From the NCBI RefSeq assembly GCF_900107695.1, contig NZ_FNQP01000029.1, forward strand, positions 1-39,313: a DNA stretch of 39,313 nucleotides. Direction: 5' to 3'. The stretch is from Thiothrix caldifontis (GTDB lineage Bacteria; Pseudomonadota; Gammaproteobacteria; Thiotrichales; Thiotrichaceae). Position 1 is the first letter of the stretch. Each line of letters starts with the position of its first letter. Shown here in pieces: positions 24,300 to 33,394 of the stretch. Under the pieces are notes generated by a model. The model had not been told where the DNA came from and did not search any database. It saw only the letters and a program-made list of their open reading frames with translations. The position numbers were made by a program, and so were the translations under genes.

Positions 24300-26081
24300 A
24301 TGAGCGTTCAAGCACTTCCTTCTTACTGGACATGGCTAATGCCATTTCTCAACTGGCTGCCTAAAATCAATGGGCGTGACCTGCGGGCAGATTTTATTGC
24401 CGGTTTAACCGGGGCTGTCGTGGTGCTACCGCAAGGGGTGGCGTTTGCCACCATCGCGGGGATGCCGCCGCAATACGGTTTATACGCTGGGATGATCCCC
24501 GCCATTATTGCCGCGCTATTTGGTTCCTCGCGTCATCTGGTATCGGGGCCAACCACAGCGGCTTCGGTGGTACTGTTTTCGGCGTTGTCGATCCATGCCA
24601 TCCCCGGTAGCCCGGATTATGTCACGCTGGCCTTGACCCTGACGTTCATGGTGGGGGTGTTTGAACTGGTGCTGGGACTAGCACGGATGGGTGCGTTGGT
24701 GAATTTCATTTCGCACGCCGTCGTGGTCGGCTTCACTGCTGGGGCAGCTATTTTGATTGCAGCCAAGCAATTGAAGTATTTTTTCGGGGTGGATATGGAT
24801 AACGGCGGGAATTTGACCGAACTGTTATTCCGGTTTACCCAACATCTGGACGGCATTAACGCCTATGCGGTATTGATTGCTGTCGTCACCTTACTCAGTG
24901 GCATCGCGACTAAACGCTGGTTGAAACGTGTGCCTTACATGGTGGTGGCTATTCTGGTTGGTAGCTTGCTCAGTGTCGGCTTGAATGCGTGGTTGGGCAC
25001 AGATATTACGCATATCGCAACGGTCGGTGCGTTACCGGATTCTTTCCCGCCTTTATCTGCGCCGGTGTTGACGCTGGAAAACATTAAAATGCTGGCTCCC
25101 GCTGCCTTGGCAGTCACGCTGTTTGCCTTGACCGAAGCGGTATCTATTGGGCGGGCAATGGCGGCACGCGGCGGCTATAACATCAATGGCAATCAGGAGT
25201 TTATTGGGCAAGGCTTATCCAATCTTGCCGGGTCGTTTTTCTCCGGCTACGTTTCGACCGGCTCGTTTAACCGCACGGGTGTCAACTACGAATCCGGCGC
25301 GAAAACCCCAATGGCGGCGGTATTTGCCGGATTATTGCTGATATTTGTGGTGGTGCTGGTTGCGCCTTACGCGGCGTATTTGCCCAAAGCAGCAATGGCT
25401 GGCGTACTGTTTTTGGTGGCTTGGGGATTGATCGACTGGCATGAAATACGTGAGATTATCAGCTTCTCGAAACGCGAAACCGTGGTATTAGCCGTCACGT
25501 TCTTTAGTGCGCTGTTCCTTGATCTGGAATTTGCGATTTTCCTCGGCGTAATGCTGTCCTTGGTGTTGTATCTGGAAAAAGTCTCCAAGCCGCGTATTCT
25601 GACCCGCACGCCTGATAAGAATTTGCCTAACCATGCCTTTTCCACTGACCCGGATTTACCCCAATGCCAGCAATTGCGCTTTGTGGGTGTCGAAGGCTCG
25701 CTATTCTTCGGCTCGGTGAATCATATGGAAGAAACATTCGGCAAAATTCGCGTAGAACACCCGCAGCAAAAACACTTGGCAGTGATTTGCGAAGGCATCA
25801 ACTTTGCCGATTTGCAGGGCAGCCACGCGCTGTACAAAGAAGCCAAACAACGGCAGGCAGATGGCGGCAATTTGTACCTGATCAATGTCAAGGAAGGTTT
25901 GTGGGATGCGCTGGAAGCCTGCGAATGTTTCGACAAGGAAGGTTCACGCAATGTATTTCAGTCCAAGTCCGCCGCAATCCACGCGATTTACCAAAAGCTG
26001 GATAAAAGCCTGTGTGAAGGTTGTACCACTCACTTGTTCAAAGAATGTTCTGGTACGGTGGCGACTCACGCCAAGTCATAA
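24300..26081 (+). CDS. SulP-family anion transporter with STAS domain (copy 1)
   Basis: An inner-membrane SulP carrier for sulfate, bicarbonate or a similar anion; about 593 residues. The membrane domain begins with the family block GLTGAVVVLPQGVAFATIAGMPPQYGLYAGMIP and includes GSSRHLVSGPTTA and NQEFIGQGLSNLAGSFFSGYVSTGSFNRTGVNYESGAKTP. A STAS domain follows at about 455-570. The C-terminal tail carries a CX2CX7C motif (LCEGCTTHLFKEC), shared with copy 2. The ATG at 24300 is used; a GTG at 24291 overlapping the previous stop is also possible. The carbonic anhydrase context favours bicarbonate, but sulfate cannot be excluded in a sulfur oxidiser. Confidence 0.92.
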   Translation: MSVQALPSYWTWLMPFLNWLPKINGRDLRADFIAGLTGAVVVLPQGVAFATIAGMPPQYGLYAGMIPAIIAALFGSSRHLVSGPTTAASVVLFSALSIHAIPGSPDYVTLALTLTFMVGVFELVLGLARMGALVNFISHAVVVGFTAGAAILIAAKQLKYFFGVDMDNGGNLTELLFRFTQHLDGINAYAVLIAVVTLLSGIATKRWLKRVPYMVVAILVGSLLSVGLNAWLGTDITHIATVGALPDSFPPLSAPVLTLENIKMLAPAALAVTLFALTEAVSIGRAMAARGGYNINGNQEFIGQGLSNLAGSFFSGYVSTGSFNRTGVNYESGAKTPMAAVFAGLLLIFVVVLVAPYAAYLPKAAMAGVLFLVAWGLIDWHEIREIISFSKRETVVLAVTFFSALFLDLEFAIFLGVMLSLVLYLEKVSKPRILTRTPDKNLPNHAFSTDPDLPQCQQLRFVGVEGSLFFGSVNHMEETFGKIRVEHPQQKHLAVICEGINFADLQGSHALYKEAKQRQADGGNLYLINVKEGLWDALEACECFDKEGSRNVFQSKSAAIHAIYQKLDKSLCEGCTTHLFKECSGTVATHAKS

Positions 26082-26096
26082 CGTTGCCCAGATCAC

Positions 26097-26134
26097 TGTT
26101 TCAGTTTGCAACACCAAAGTTGCAGACTGAAACA
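26097..26134. promoter_or_regulatory. Paired 17-bp dyads upstream of sulP2
   Basis: TGTTTCAGTTTGCAACA (26097-26113, 12 of 12 fixed positions) and AGTTGCAGACTGAAACA (26118-26134, 11 of 12) fit TGTTNCA-N3-TGNAACA with centres 21 bases apart. Together they also form a larger inverted repeat with 16-base arms. They lie just after the sulP1 stop and about 110-150 bases before sulP2. No clear sigma-54 promoter follows; TTGCAG with TATTTA at 17 bases is a weak sigma-70 candidate. Confidence 0.7.
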
Positions 26135-26245
26135 CGAGGCAGTATTTACCGTGACTTCACCCCATTAATGATTTCACGCAATTAATTAGCACTCACTAAT
26201 GTTGTAACATTCTCGGCTTATTTCGGGTATGCACAGAGTGAGCGC

Positions 26246-27991
26246 ATGAAACAATTTTTCTTCCCCTTTTTGACTTGGCTAGGTCTAGTCAATTTTAATA
26301 CGCTCAAAGCCGATTTCTTTGCGGGACTTACTGGCGCAGTCGTGGTGTTGCCACAAGGCGTAGCGTTTGCGGCGATTGCTGGCTTGCCGCCGGAATACGG
26401 TTTGTACACGGCAATGGTCACACCGATTATTGCGGGCTTGTTTGGCTCGTCACTGCATCTGGTATCCGGCCCCACCACTGCGATTTCCTTGGTAGTATTT
26501 TCCACCATCAGCCGTTATGCCGAGCCGGGGTCGGAGCAATTTATTCAAATGGTGCTAACGCTGACCTTCCTCGCAGGGGTTTACCAGTTGGTGTTCGGCT
26601 TAATGCGCTTGGGCATGTTGGTTAACTTTGTATCGCATACCGTGGTCATCGGCTTTACGGCTGGGGCAGCGATTCTGATTGCCACCAGCCAAATCAAATA
26701 CGTGACCGGCATCCCCATTCCCAAAGGCGAATCGTTTCTGCATACGTGGGTGGATGTGGGTGTCGGTATCGGTGCAACCAACCTGTACATTCTGGCAATT
26801 GCCGGTTTCACCATGCTGTCAGCCCTGCTGCTGAAACGTTACTTGCCCAAAATGCCGCACCTGTTATTTGGGATGATCATGGGCAGTCTTGCCAGTATCG
26901 CGATTGGCGGTGCGCAACATGGCATCACTTATGTGGGTGAAATCAGCGGGCAATTGCCTCCACTGTCCATGCCCGATTTCTCCCTTGCCTCGTTGAAACA
27001 ACTAGCTTCTGGCGCATTCGCTGTCGCCTTGCTGGGGCTGATTGAGGCGGTGTCGATTGCCCGCTCGATTGCCACCAAATCGCAACAACGTTTGGATGGC
27101 AATCAGGAATTTATTGGGCAAGGTTTGTCGAATATTGCGGGCAGTTTTTTCTCCAGTTATGCGGGTTCTGGTTCGTTTACCCGTTCGGGGATTAACTATT
27201 CGGCGGGGGCAAAAACACCGTTGTCGGCAGTATTTGCCGCAATTTTATTGGGTATTATTGTATTGCTGGTAGCGCCGTTAGCGGCGTATTTACCCGTCGC
27301 AGCAATGGGCGGCATTATCATGCTGGTCGCTTACAACCTGATCGACTTTCAACATATCAAGCATATTTTGCACAGCAGTAAAACCGAAACCTCGATTCTG
27401 GCAACCACGTTTTTTGCCACACTGTTCATGGAGCTGGAATTCGCCATTTATATGGGCGTATTGCTGTCGCTGATTATTTTCCTCATGCGTACTTCGATGC
27501 CTAACATCGTGGATTTAGCCCCGAACCCTGCCGAACCGCGCCATAAATTTGCCGAAGTCAGCGAATACGGGCTAAAGGAATGCCCGCAATTGAAGCTACT
27601 GCGGGTGGACATGTCGATTTATTTTGGCTCACTCGACAAAGTACAACGCGAACTGGCTTGCATTGCCGAACGCCAGCACATTAAGCATGTGCTAATCGTG
27701 GGGGAAAGCATCAATTTCATCGACCTTGCCGGAGCGGAAATGCTGATTCAGGAGGCCAAACGCCTTAAATCCCTTGGCGGCGGCTTGTATTTGCAAGGCG
27801 CTAAGAACAAAGTTTACGACTTCATGGATAGAATTGATTTCGTGGAGGAATTTGGTGAAGGCAATGTGTTCTCCAGCAAAGAAGCTGCCTTGCAATCCTT
27901 AACCAAACGGCTGGATCACCGCATTTGCGCAACCTGTGACAAACGCATTTTCCGCGAATGTGCCAAATTACCGGGCGCAAAAACCGCTTAA
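26246..27991 (+). CDS. SulP-family anion transporter with STAS domain (copy 2)
   Basis: The 581-residue protein is a clear paralogue of copy 1, sharing GLTGAVVVLPQGVAFAAIAGLPPEYGLYTAM, GSSLHLVSGPTTAIS and NQEFIGQGLSNIAGSFFSSYAGSGSFTRSGINYSAGAKTP. The STAS domain spans about 445-555, and the tail repeats the CX2CX7C motif (ICATCDKRIFREC). A 164-base gap with its own pair of dyads separates it from sulP1, so it is probably expressed separately but in the same regulon. The pair may differ in affinity or in substrate. Its TAA overlaps the convergent recD stop. Confidence 0.92.
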   Translation: MKQFFFPFLTWLGLVNFNTLKADFFAGLTGAVVVLPQGVAFAAIAGLPPEYGLYTAMVTPIIAGLFGSSLHLVSGPTTAISLVVFSTISRYAEPGSEQFIQMVLTLTFLAGVYQLVFGLMRLGMLVNFVSHTVVIGFTAGAAILIATSQIKYVTGIPIPKGESFLHTWVDVGVGIGATNLYILAIAGFTMLSALLLKRYLPKMPHLLFGMIMGSLASIAIGGAQHGITYVGEISGQLPPLSMPDFSLASLKQLASGAFAVALLGLIEAVSIARSIATKSQQRLDGNQEFIGQGLSNIAGSFFSSYAGSGSFTRSGINYSAGAKTPLSAVFAAILLGIIVLLVAPLAAYLPVAAMGGIIMLVAYNLIDFQHIKHILHSSKTETSILATTFFATLFMELEFAIYMGVLLSLIIFLMRTSMPNIVDLAPNPAEPRHKFAEVSEYGLKECPQLKLLRVDMSIYFGSLDKVQRELACIAERQHIKHVLIVGESINFIDLAGAEMLIQEAKRLKSLGGGLYLQGAKNKVYDFMDRIDFVEEFGEGNVFSSKEAALQSLTKRLDHRICATCDKRIFRECAKLPGAKTA

Positions 27992-29535
27992 GCCAACAAC
28001 CGCGCTTGCAACTGTGACGCAGGCGGCGTTACCTGCCGTAATGCCCGCCCCAACATCGCCCGACTCGCCAAAATGTGAATCCCCTGCTTGGCACGGGTCA
28101 CTGCGGTATACAGCAATTCGCGCCCCAACAATGGCAAATCATCCATCTCCGGCAAGACCAGCAACACCCGCGTAAATTCCGAACCTTGGCTTTTGTGAAT
28201 TGTCATCGCCCAAGCGGTTTCATGCGCAGGCAAACGAATCGGCGCAATCGCACGGTAATTGCCCGCCTCACCCGTCGGAAACCACACCCGCAAATCACCG
28301 TTGGCATCCGGTAGTGCAATTCCAATGTCACCATTGAATAGATTCTGGCGGTAATCGTTTTGCGTGACCATCACTGGCCGCCCCACATACCAAGGGCGTT
28401 GCGCCCCAGTGTGAGCAGGCAATACCCGCTGCATCACCCCATCGACCCAGCCATTCAGGGTTTCGACACCCTGCCGCCCTTGCCGCAACGGGGTCAGAAT
28501 GCGTAAGGCATTAAAAGCATTAAAAATCGCCTCGACTACACCGCCATTAACCGCTGCGATATAATCCCGCCAACCATCACGTAACCACGCCGCATCCAAT
28601 CCCGCTGGCGATTCATCCAACGTCACGTCAGCAAAATCGGCGGAAGTCAACACCGCCAACAACCGCGCTTCATCCGCTTCACGAATCGCTTGTGCCAATT
28701 GCCCCACGCCATCCGCCTCGCTGAAACGGTAGCTGGTTTGCAGCAGCGTCATCTGCGCGGCTAACGCCTCTCCAGTGCACAAGTCGCGAAAAATCGACCC
28801 CGTTTCCACCGACGCCAATTGATCCTTATCGCCCAGCAAAATCAGCTTGGCTGACGGCGGCACGGCTTCAAACAAATGCGTCATTAAGGAAATGTCGATC
28901 ATTGACGCTTCATCCACAATCACCACATCGGCTGCCAACGGGTTATGCATCCCATGCCGAAACCCGACCCGATTGGGGATGAAACCTAACAACCGGTGCA
29001 AGGTGCTGGATTGCTCCGGCATCGCGCAGGTAATATTTTCGCGCTGACGGGTGTGACGAATCGACTCCTGCATCCGCATCGCTGCTTTGCCAGTTGGTGC
29101 TGCCAGTAAAATCCGCGCTGGTGACACCCCACTGGCAATCAAATCCGCCAAAATGCGCGTCACGGTGGTGGTTTTGCCTGTGCCTGGCCCCCCGGAAATG
29201 ATTAGCAACGTGTCATCACGTATCCGGGTTTGAATACATTCCGCCAGCCGCTGTTCATAGTGCCAATAGCGATACAGCCAAGCATGGGTATCGCTTAGAA
29301 TCAAAGGTTTATAATCCCCCTCCTGCCCAACGACGGGAGAGTTCCGCAAGGCTTCCCAATCCACTTCCGGCAAAGCCGCACGCGGCACGGCAATCACGCC
29401 CTCACGGGTATGCGCACTCACCTGCCATACCAACATTGCCAGATCCCGTGTGCTGGAAGAACTGCCTTCCAGCCGTTTCAGCAAACTGGCAAGCTGCTCA
29501 TCCAACGGATGGGAAACAGGTGGCGCTAACAGCAT
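27988..29535 (-). CDS. recD: Exodeoxyribonuclease V alpha subunit
   Basis: The 515-residue protein is a superfamily 1B 5'-3' helicase. Walker A reads ISGGPGTGKTTTVTRIL, motif II VVIVDEASMIDISLM, then LILLGDKDQLASVETG and the late motif AWAMTIHKSQGSEFTRVLLVLP. It is the RecD motor of RecBCD, which processes double-strand breaks. It is shorter than E. coli RecD (608), mainly at the N-terminus. The start ATG overlaps the galU stop (TAATG), so it is translated behind galU. recB and recC are not in the window. Confidence 0.92.
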   Translation of the reverse strand: MLLAPPVSHPLDEQLASLLKRLEGSSSSTRDLAMLVWQVSAHTREGVIAVPRAALPEVDWEALRNSPVVGQEGDYKPLILSDTHAWLYRYWHYEQRLAECIQTRIRDDTLLIISGGPGTGKTTTVTRILADLIASGVSPARILLAAPTGKAAMRMQESIRHTRQRENITCAMPEQSSTLHRLLGFIPNRVGFRHGMHNPLAADVVIVDEASMIDISLMTHLFEAVPPSAKLILLGDKDQLASVETGSIFRDLCTGEALAAQMTLLQTSYRFSEADGVGQLAQAIREADEARLLAVLTSADFADVTLDESPAGLDAAWLRDGWRDYIAAVNGGVVEAIFNAFNALRILTPLRQGRQGVETLNGWVDGVMQRVLPAHTGAQRPWYVGRPVMVTQNDYRQNLFNGDIGIALPDANGDLRVWFPTGEAGNYRAIAPIRLPAHETAWAMTIHKSQGSEFTRVLLVLPEMDDLPLLGRELLYTAVTRAKQGIHILASRAMLGRALRQVTPPASQLQARLLA

Positions 29536-30440
29536 TACAGCGTTTTCACATACTCTTTCAGAAAAGCATTAAAACGCTTGCCAATGTCACCGTGACGGGA
29601 GGCATATTCAATATTCGCCATCATGAAACCCATTTTAGAACCACAATCATGGCTTTTGCCGGTAATATGGAAAGCATTGACTTGGTATTCACGCATCAAC
29701 AAACCGATGGTATCCGTGAGTTGGATTTCATCGCCAGCACCCAATGGGGTACGCTTCAACCAACCCCAAGTATGCGGTGCAAGTACATAACGCCCCACGA
29801 CCGCCAAGTTAGAAGGTGCTTCACTGACAGGGGGTTTTTCCACAATCGCACTCATCGGTACCGATTCACCGGCTGCCAATGTATGTCCGTTAATGTCCAC
29901 CACGCCATAAGATGACACCTTTTTCATCGGCACAGGCTCAACCATGATCTGGCTGTAGCCCGTTTCATCGTACAATTCCAACATGGCAGCAAGGTTGTCT
30001 TTACTCAGATCGCTGGCGGCATCGTCAATGATCACATCCGGCAACACCACCGCGAACGGCTCATTACCTACAATAGGGTAAGCACACATAATCGCATGAC
30101 CCAAACCTTTCGCCTGCCCTTGGCGGACGTGCATAATGGTGACATCACGCGGGCAAATCGAGCGGACTTCATCCAACAACTGGCGCTTGACGCGCTTTTC
30201 CAGCATGGTTTCCAGCTCGAAACTGGTGTCGAAATGGTTTTCGATAGAATTTTTACTGGAATGCGTGACCAGTACGATTTCCTTAATGCCCGCCGCCACG
30301 CATTCATTCACTACATATTGAATCAAGGGTTTGTCAACAATCGGCAGCATTTCTTTCGGGATGGCTTTGGTCGCGGGCAACATGCGTGTACCCAAACCAG
30401 CAACCGGAATCACAGCCTTGCGGACTTTATGTTTATTCAT
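29535..30440 (-). CDS. galU: UTP-glucose-1-phosphate uridylyltransferase
   Basis: The protein makes UDP-glucose for polysaccharides and lipid glycosylation. The N-terminal nucleotide-binding motif reads [34 protein letters not shown]; further family blocks are [20 protein letters not shown] and EIQLTDTI, with [10 protein letters not shown] near the end. The 301 residues equal the usual length. I use the ATG at 30440; a TTG two codons upstream is possible, and AAGGAAA lies about ten bases before the ATG. It probably forms a two-gene unit with recD, and is divergent from the GntR regulator. Confidence 0.95.
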   Translation of the reverse strand: MNKHKVRKAVIPVAGLGTRMLPATKAIPKEMLPIVDKPLIQYVVNECVAAGIKEIVLVTHSSKNSIENHFDTSFELETMLEKRVKRQLLDEVRSICPRDVTIMHVRQGQAKGLGHAIMCAYPIVGNEPFAVVLPDVIIDDAASDLSKDNLAAMLELYDETGYSQIMVEPVPMKKVSSYGVVDINGHTLAAGESVPMSAIVEKPPVSEAPSNLAVVGRYVLAPHTWGWLKRTPLGAGDEIQLTDTIGLLMREYQVNAFHITGKSHDCGSKMGFMMANIEYASRHGDIGKRFNAFLKEYVKTL

Positions 30441-30566
30441 GAACAAGGTTTCCTTTGAAATCTAGCAATAAGACGACTACGGTTATTTTATCACTGTTCT
30501 ACGGGTGTTATATCAAAACTTATCGCCTGACGGTTATTTACCAATCGACCACCCCAGATATCACTG

Positions 30567-30580
30567 TTTTGTCTACAAAA
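30567..30580. promoter_or_regulatory. Distal GntR-type operator of the prp operon
   Basis: TTTTGTCTACAAAA has perfect six-base arms around CT. Its core TTGTCTACAA fits the TNGT-N2-3-ACNA pattern of FadR-like GntR proteins and matches the proximal site at 30630-30643 except for one central base. Confidence 0.6.
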
Positions 30581-30606
30581 ACAAATAATAATTTCATTTT
30601 TTTACC

Positions 30607-30612
30607 TAAAAT
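30607..30612 (+). promoter_or_regulatory. Possible -10 element of the prp operon
   Basis: TAAAAT matches five of six bases of the -10 consensus and lies between the two operators. No good -35 was found at 16-18 bases, so the promoter may be weak or activator-dependent. Confidence 0.3.
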
Positions 30613-30629
30613 GTTAGTATTTGCAAAAA

Positions 30630-30643
30630 GATTGTCAACAATC
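30630..30643. promoter_or_regulatory. Proximal GntR-type operator of the prp operon
   Basis: GATTGTCAACAATC has perfect six-base arms around CA and the core TTGTCAACAA. It lies 16 bases before the GntR start codon. Its centre is 63 bases from the distal site, about six helical turns, allowing binding on one face or looping. Confidence 0.6.
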
Positions 30644-30658
30644 GTCGAGAATAACACC

Positions 30659-31378
30659 ATGTTAGCACTACACACCCCAGAAGGAACACTCGCAGATGTG
30701 GCTTCAACCAAATTAACGCAAGCCATTATCACGGGAGAACTTCTTCAAGGACAAAAATTGAACGAAGCCGAATTAGCAGAACGTTACGGCATCGGGCGCG
30801 GCCCCTTGCGCGAAGCCTTACGCCAACTCGAAGGAATGCGCCTAGTCAAGCGTATACCACACGCCGGAGCGCGTGTCGTGATGCTTGACCGCGACATGAT
30901 GGCAGATTTGTACGCCGTGCGCGAAGCCTTGGAAGGCATGGCCTGCCGCACCGCTGCATTACGCATGACGGACGCAGAAATTGAAACACTGCGGCTATTG
31001 CTCGAGAAACACGCCGAGCAAATCGAAGCCACCGATGGGCAAATTTATGTCCAAAGCGAAGGCGATTTCGACTTTCATTACCAGATCGCGCTGGGGAGCC
31101 GTAACCAGATGTTGATCGACCTGCTGGCAGGTGAGTTGTACCAATTGTTGCGCATGTGCCGTTACCGCACCAGCCGACTTTCCGCACGCACTCGCCCTGC
31201 TTTGCAACAGCACCGCCATATCGTCGATGCGCTAACGGCGCGTGACGGCGAATTGGCGGAAATTCTCATGCGTCGCCATATCAGTGGCGCATGGAAAAGT
31301 ATTAGTCAAATGATGGATGAGGAACATGACAGCAAAACAATTACTTACCCCCGGTCAAAAACTGCGTCAGGCAGTTAA
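30659..31378 (+). CDS. GntR-family (FadR-like, FCD domain) regulator of propionate catabolism
   Basis: The 239-residue protein has an N-terminal winged helix ([47 protein letters not shown]) and an all-helical FCD ligand domain with the metal-binding type pattern [21 protein letters not shown] and HRHIVDAL. It is the first gene of the prp operon, and prpB begins inside its 3' end. In this arrangement it most likely senses a methylcitrate-pathway intermediate and represses the operon; the effector is inferred. I use the ATG at 30659 because the GntR domain starts there; the frame is open further upstream but covers the promoter and operators. Confidence 0.9.
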   Translation: MLALHTPEGTLADVASTKLTQAIITGELLQGQKLNEAELAERYGIGRGPLREALRQLEGMRLVKRIPHAGARVVMLDRDMMADLYAVREALEGMACRTAALRMTDAEIETLRLLLEKHAEQIEATDGQIYVQSEGDFDFHYQIALGSRNQMLIDLLAGELYQLLRMCRYRTSRLSARTRPALQQHRHIVDALTARDGELAEILMRRHISGAWKSISQMMDEEHDSKTITYPRSKTASGS

Positions 31379-32222
31379 AGATCACGCCCCTCTGCAAGTT
31401 GTTGGGGCGGTTACTGCCAATAGTGCCATCATTGCAGAAAAGGTCGGGCATAAAGCCCTGTACCTGTCGGGCGGTGGCGTTGCTGCCTCCTCGTTAGGCA
31501 TTCCTGACCTTGGCATCACCACCCTGCATGACGTGCTGGAAGATGCCAAACGCATTACTGCCGTGACTTCTGCACCACTGCTGGTTGACATCGACACCGG
31601 CTGGGGCGGCACGTTCAACATTGCCCGTGCAACCCGTGAAATGATCCAGGCGGGCGTTGCTGGTTTCCACATCGAAGACCAGGTAATGCAAAAGCGTTGC
31701 GGTCATCGCCCCAACAAAGCGATTGTTAGCCTATCCGAAATGGTGGATCGCGTGAAATCTGCCGTGGATGCACGTACCGATGACAGCTTCGTTATCATGG
31801 CCCGTACCGACGCACTGGCTGTGGAAGGGATGCAATCCGCCATCGACCGCGCCATGGCCTGCGTCGAAGCCGGTGCAGACATGATCTTCCCCGAAGCCAT
31901 GAACAAGCTGGAACAGTACGCTGAATTCACCAAGGTGATTAAAGTGCCAGTACTGGCAAACATTACCGAATTCGGTGCTACCCCGCTGTACACCACTACC
32001 CAACTGGCTGACGTAGGCGTGCAACTGGTGCTGTACCCACTGAGTGCTTTCCGCGCCATGTGCAAAGCGGCTGAAAATGTTTACACCCACCTGCTGCAAG
32101 ACGGCACGCAACAGAACGTGATCGACACCATGCAGACCCGTATGGAGCTGTACGACACCATCGGCTATCACGCTTTCGAGCAGAAACTGGATCAATTGTT
32201 TGCCGAGAAAGGCGCGGAATAA
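31326..32222 (+). CDS. prpB: 2-Methylisocitrate lyase
   Basis: The protein cleaves 2-methylisocitrate to pyruvate and succinate, the last step of the methylcitrate cycle. It belongs to the PEP mutase/isocitrate lyase fold: [11 protein letters not shown] gives the Mg-binding Asp pair, and the signature [14 protein letters not shown] holds the catalytic Cys. About 298 residues, the PrpB length rather than the longer isocitrate lyase. An ATG at 31317 in the same frame is an alternative start; AGGA lies close before 31326. It overlaps the end of the GntR gene by 53 bases. Confidence 0.95.
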   Translation: MTAKQLLTPGQKLRQAVKDHAPLQVVGAVTANSAIIAEKVGHKALYLSGGGVAASSLGIPDLGITTLHDVLEDAKRITAVTSAPLLVDIDTGWGGTFNIARATREMIQAGVAGFHIEDQVMQKRCGHRPNKAIVSLSEMVDRVKSAVDARTDDSFVIMARTDALAVEGMQSAIDRAMACVEAGADMIFPEAMNKLEQYAEFTKVIKVPVLANITEFGATPLYTTTQLADVGVQLVLYPLSAFRAMCKAAENVYTHLLQDGTQQNVIDTMQTRMELYDTIGYHAFEQKLDQLFAEKGAE

Positions 32223-32236
32223 GGAGAAGAGAGAGT

Positions 32237-33385
32237 ATGTCAGAGCAAATTTTACCTAAAGCCAAGAAATCCGTCGCCCTGTCCGGCACTGCCGCAGGCA
32301 ATACCGCCATCTGCACTGTCGGTCGCACTGGCAATGACCTGCACTACCGTGGTTACGACATTCTCGACTTCGCCGAACAGGCCGAATTTGAGGAAATCGC
32401 CCACCTGATCGTACACGGCAAACTGCCGAATGCATCTGAGCTGAAAGCTTACAAGCGCAAGCTGAAATCGCTGCGCGGCCTGCCGATGCCCGTCAAGCAG
32501 GCACTCGAAGCCCTGCCACCCTCCACCCACCCGATGGATGTGATGCGCACCGGCTGTTCCGTGCTCGGCGCATGTATGCCTGAAAAAGAACATCACCCTG
32601 CCGCTGATGCCCGCAATATCATCGACCGCATGATTGCCAGCTTCGGTTCCATGCTGCTGTACTGGTATCACTACGCCATCAACGGCAACATGATTGAAGT
32701 GGAAACTGACGATGAAACCGTCGGCGGGCATTTTCTGCACCTGCTGCACGGCGAAAAGCCGAGTGAATCGTGGGTACGTGCGATGCACACCTCGCTGATC
32801 CTGTACGCAGAGCACGAATTCAACGCCTCCACTTTCGCCGCCCGCGTCATTGCTGGCACGAATTCCGATATGTATTCCTGCATCACCGGTGCAATCGGCG
32901 CATTGCGTGGCCCCAAACACGGTGGCGCTAACGAAGAAGCGCAACGCATCCAGACCCGCTACAACAGTGCCGACGAAGCCGAAGCCGACATCCGCGAGCG
33001 CGTTGCCAAGAAGGAAATCGTCATTGGTTTCGGCCACCCGGTTTACACCCTTTCCGACCCGCGTAACGTGGTCATCAAGCGCGTTGCCAAGCAGCTTGCT
33101 GAAGAAAACGGCGACATGAAGATGTACGACATCGCCGACCGTCTGGAAAGCACCATGTGGGAACTGAAAAAAATGTTCCCGAACCTCGACTGGTTCTCTG
33201 CGGTTTCCTACGGGCAAATGGGTGTACCGACCGATATGTTCACACCGATTTTCGTCATTTCCCGCGTGACTGGCTGGGGTGCGCACGTTATCGAGCAGCG
33301 TGAAGACGGCAAGATTATCCGGCCTAGTGCCAACTACGTGGGGCCAGAAAACCTGCAATTTATGCCGTTGGCAGAGCGTGGGTAA
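32237..33385 (+). CDS. prpC: 2-Methylcitrate synthase
   Basis: The protein condenses propionyl-CoA with oxaloacetate. The 382 residues match the citrate synthase family short form. Visible are the N-terminal [19 protein letters not shown], the active-site His block [15 protein letters not shown], the second His motif [20 protein letters not shown] and a C-terminal [43 protein letters not shown]. The operon position between prpB and acnD fixes the specificity call. AAGGAG lies about ten bases before the ATG. Confidence 0.96.
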   Translation: MSEQILPKAKKSVALSGTAAGNTAICTVGRTGNDLHYRGYDILDFAEQAEFEEIAHLIVHGKLPNASELKAYKRKLKSLRGLPMPVKQALEALPPSTHPMDVMRTGCSVLGACMPEKEHHPAADARNIIDRMIASFGSMLLYWYHYAINGNMIEVETDDETVGGHFLHLLHGEKPSESWVRAMHTSLILYAEHEFNASTFAARVIAGTNSDMYSCITGAIGALRGPKHGGANEEAQRIQTRYNSADEAEADIRERVAKKEIVIGFGHPVYTLSDPRNVVIKRVAKQLAEENGDMKMYDIADRLESTMWELKKMFPNLDWFSAVSYGQMGVPTDMFTPIFVISRVTGWGAHVIEQREDGKIIRPSANYVGPENLQFMPLAERG

Positions 33386-33394
33386 GGGATATAT

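Noticed and set aside
26165-26200. Stretch resembling the E. coli lac promoter (GCAATTAAT followed by CACTCA)
   Set aside because: Similarity is short and broken, and lies in a natural intergenic region with native dyads; coincidence is more likely than vector sequence.
30331-30340. Third TTGTCAACAA, identical to the GntR operator core, inside galU
   Set aside because: It encodes the conserved IVDKP motif of GalU on the minus strand, so coding constraint explains it; a remote operator role is possible but unsupported.
32252-33358. 368-codon open frame antisense to prpC
   Set aside because: It is the codon-position shadow of a strongly biased gene; its translation shows no recognisable domain and prpC on the + strand is unambiguous.
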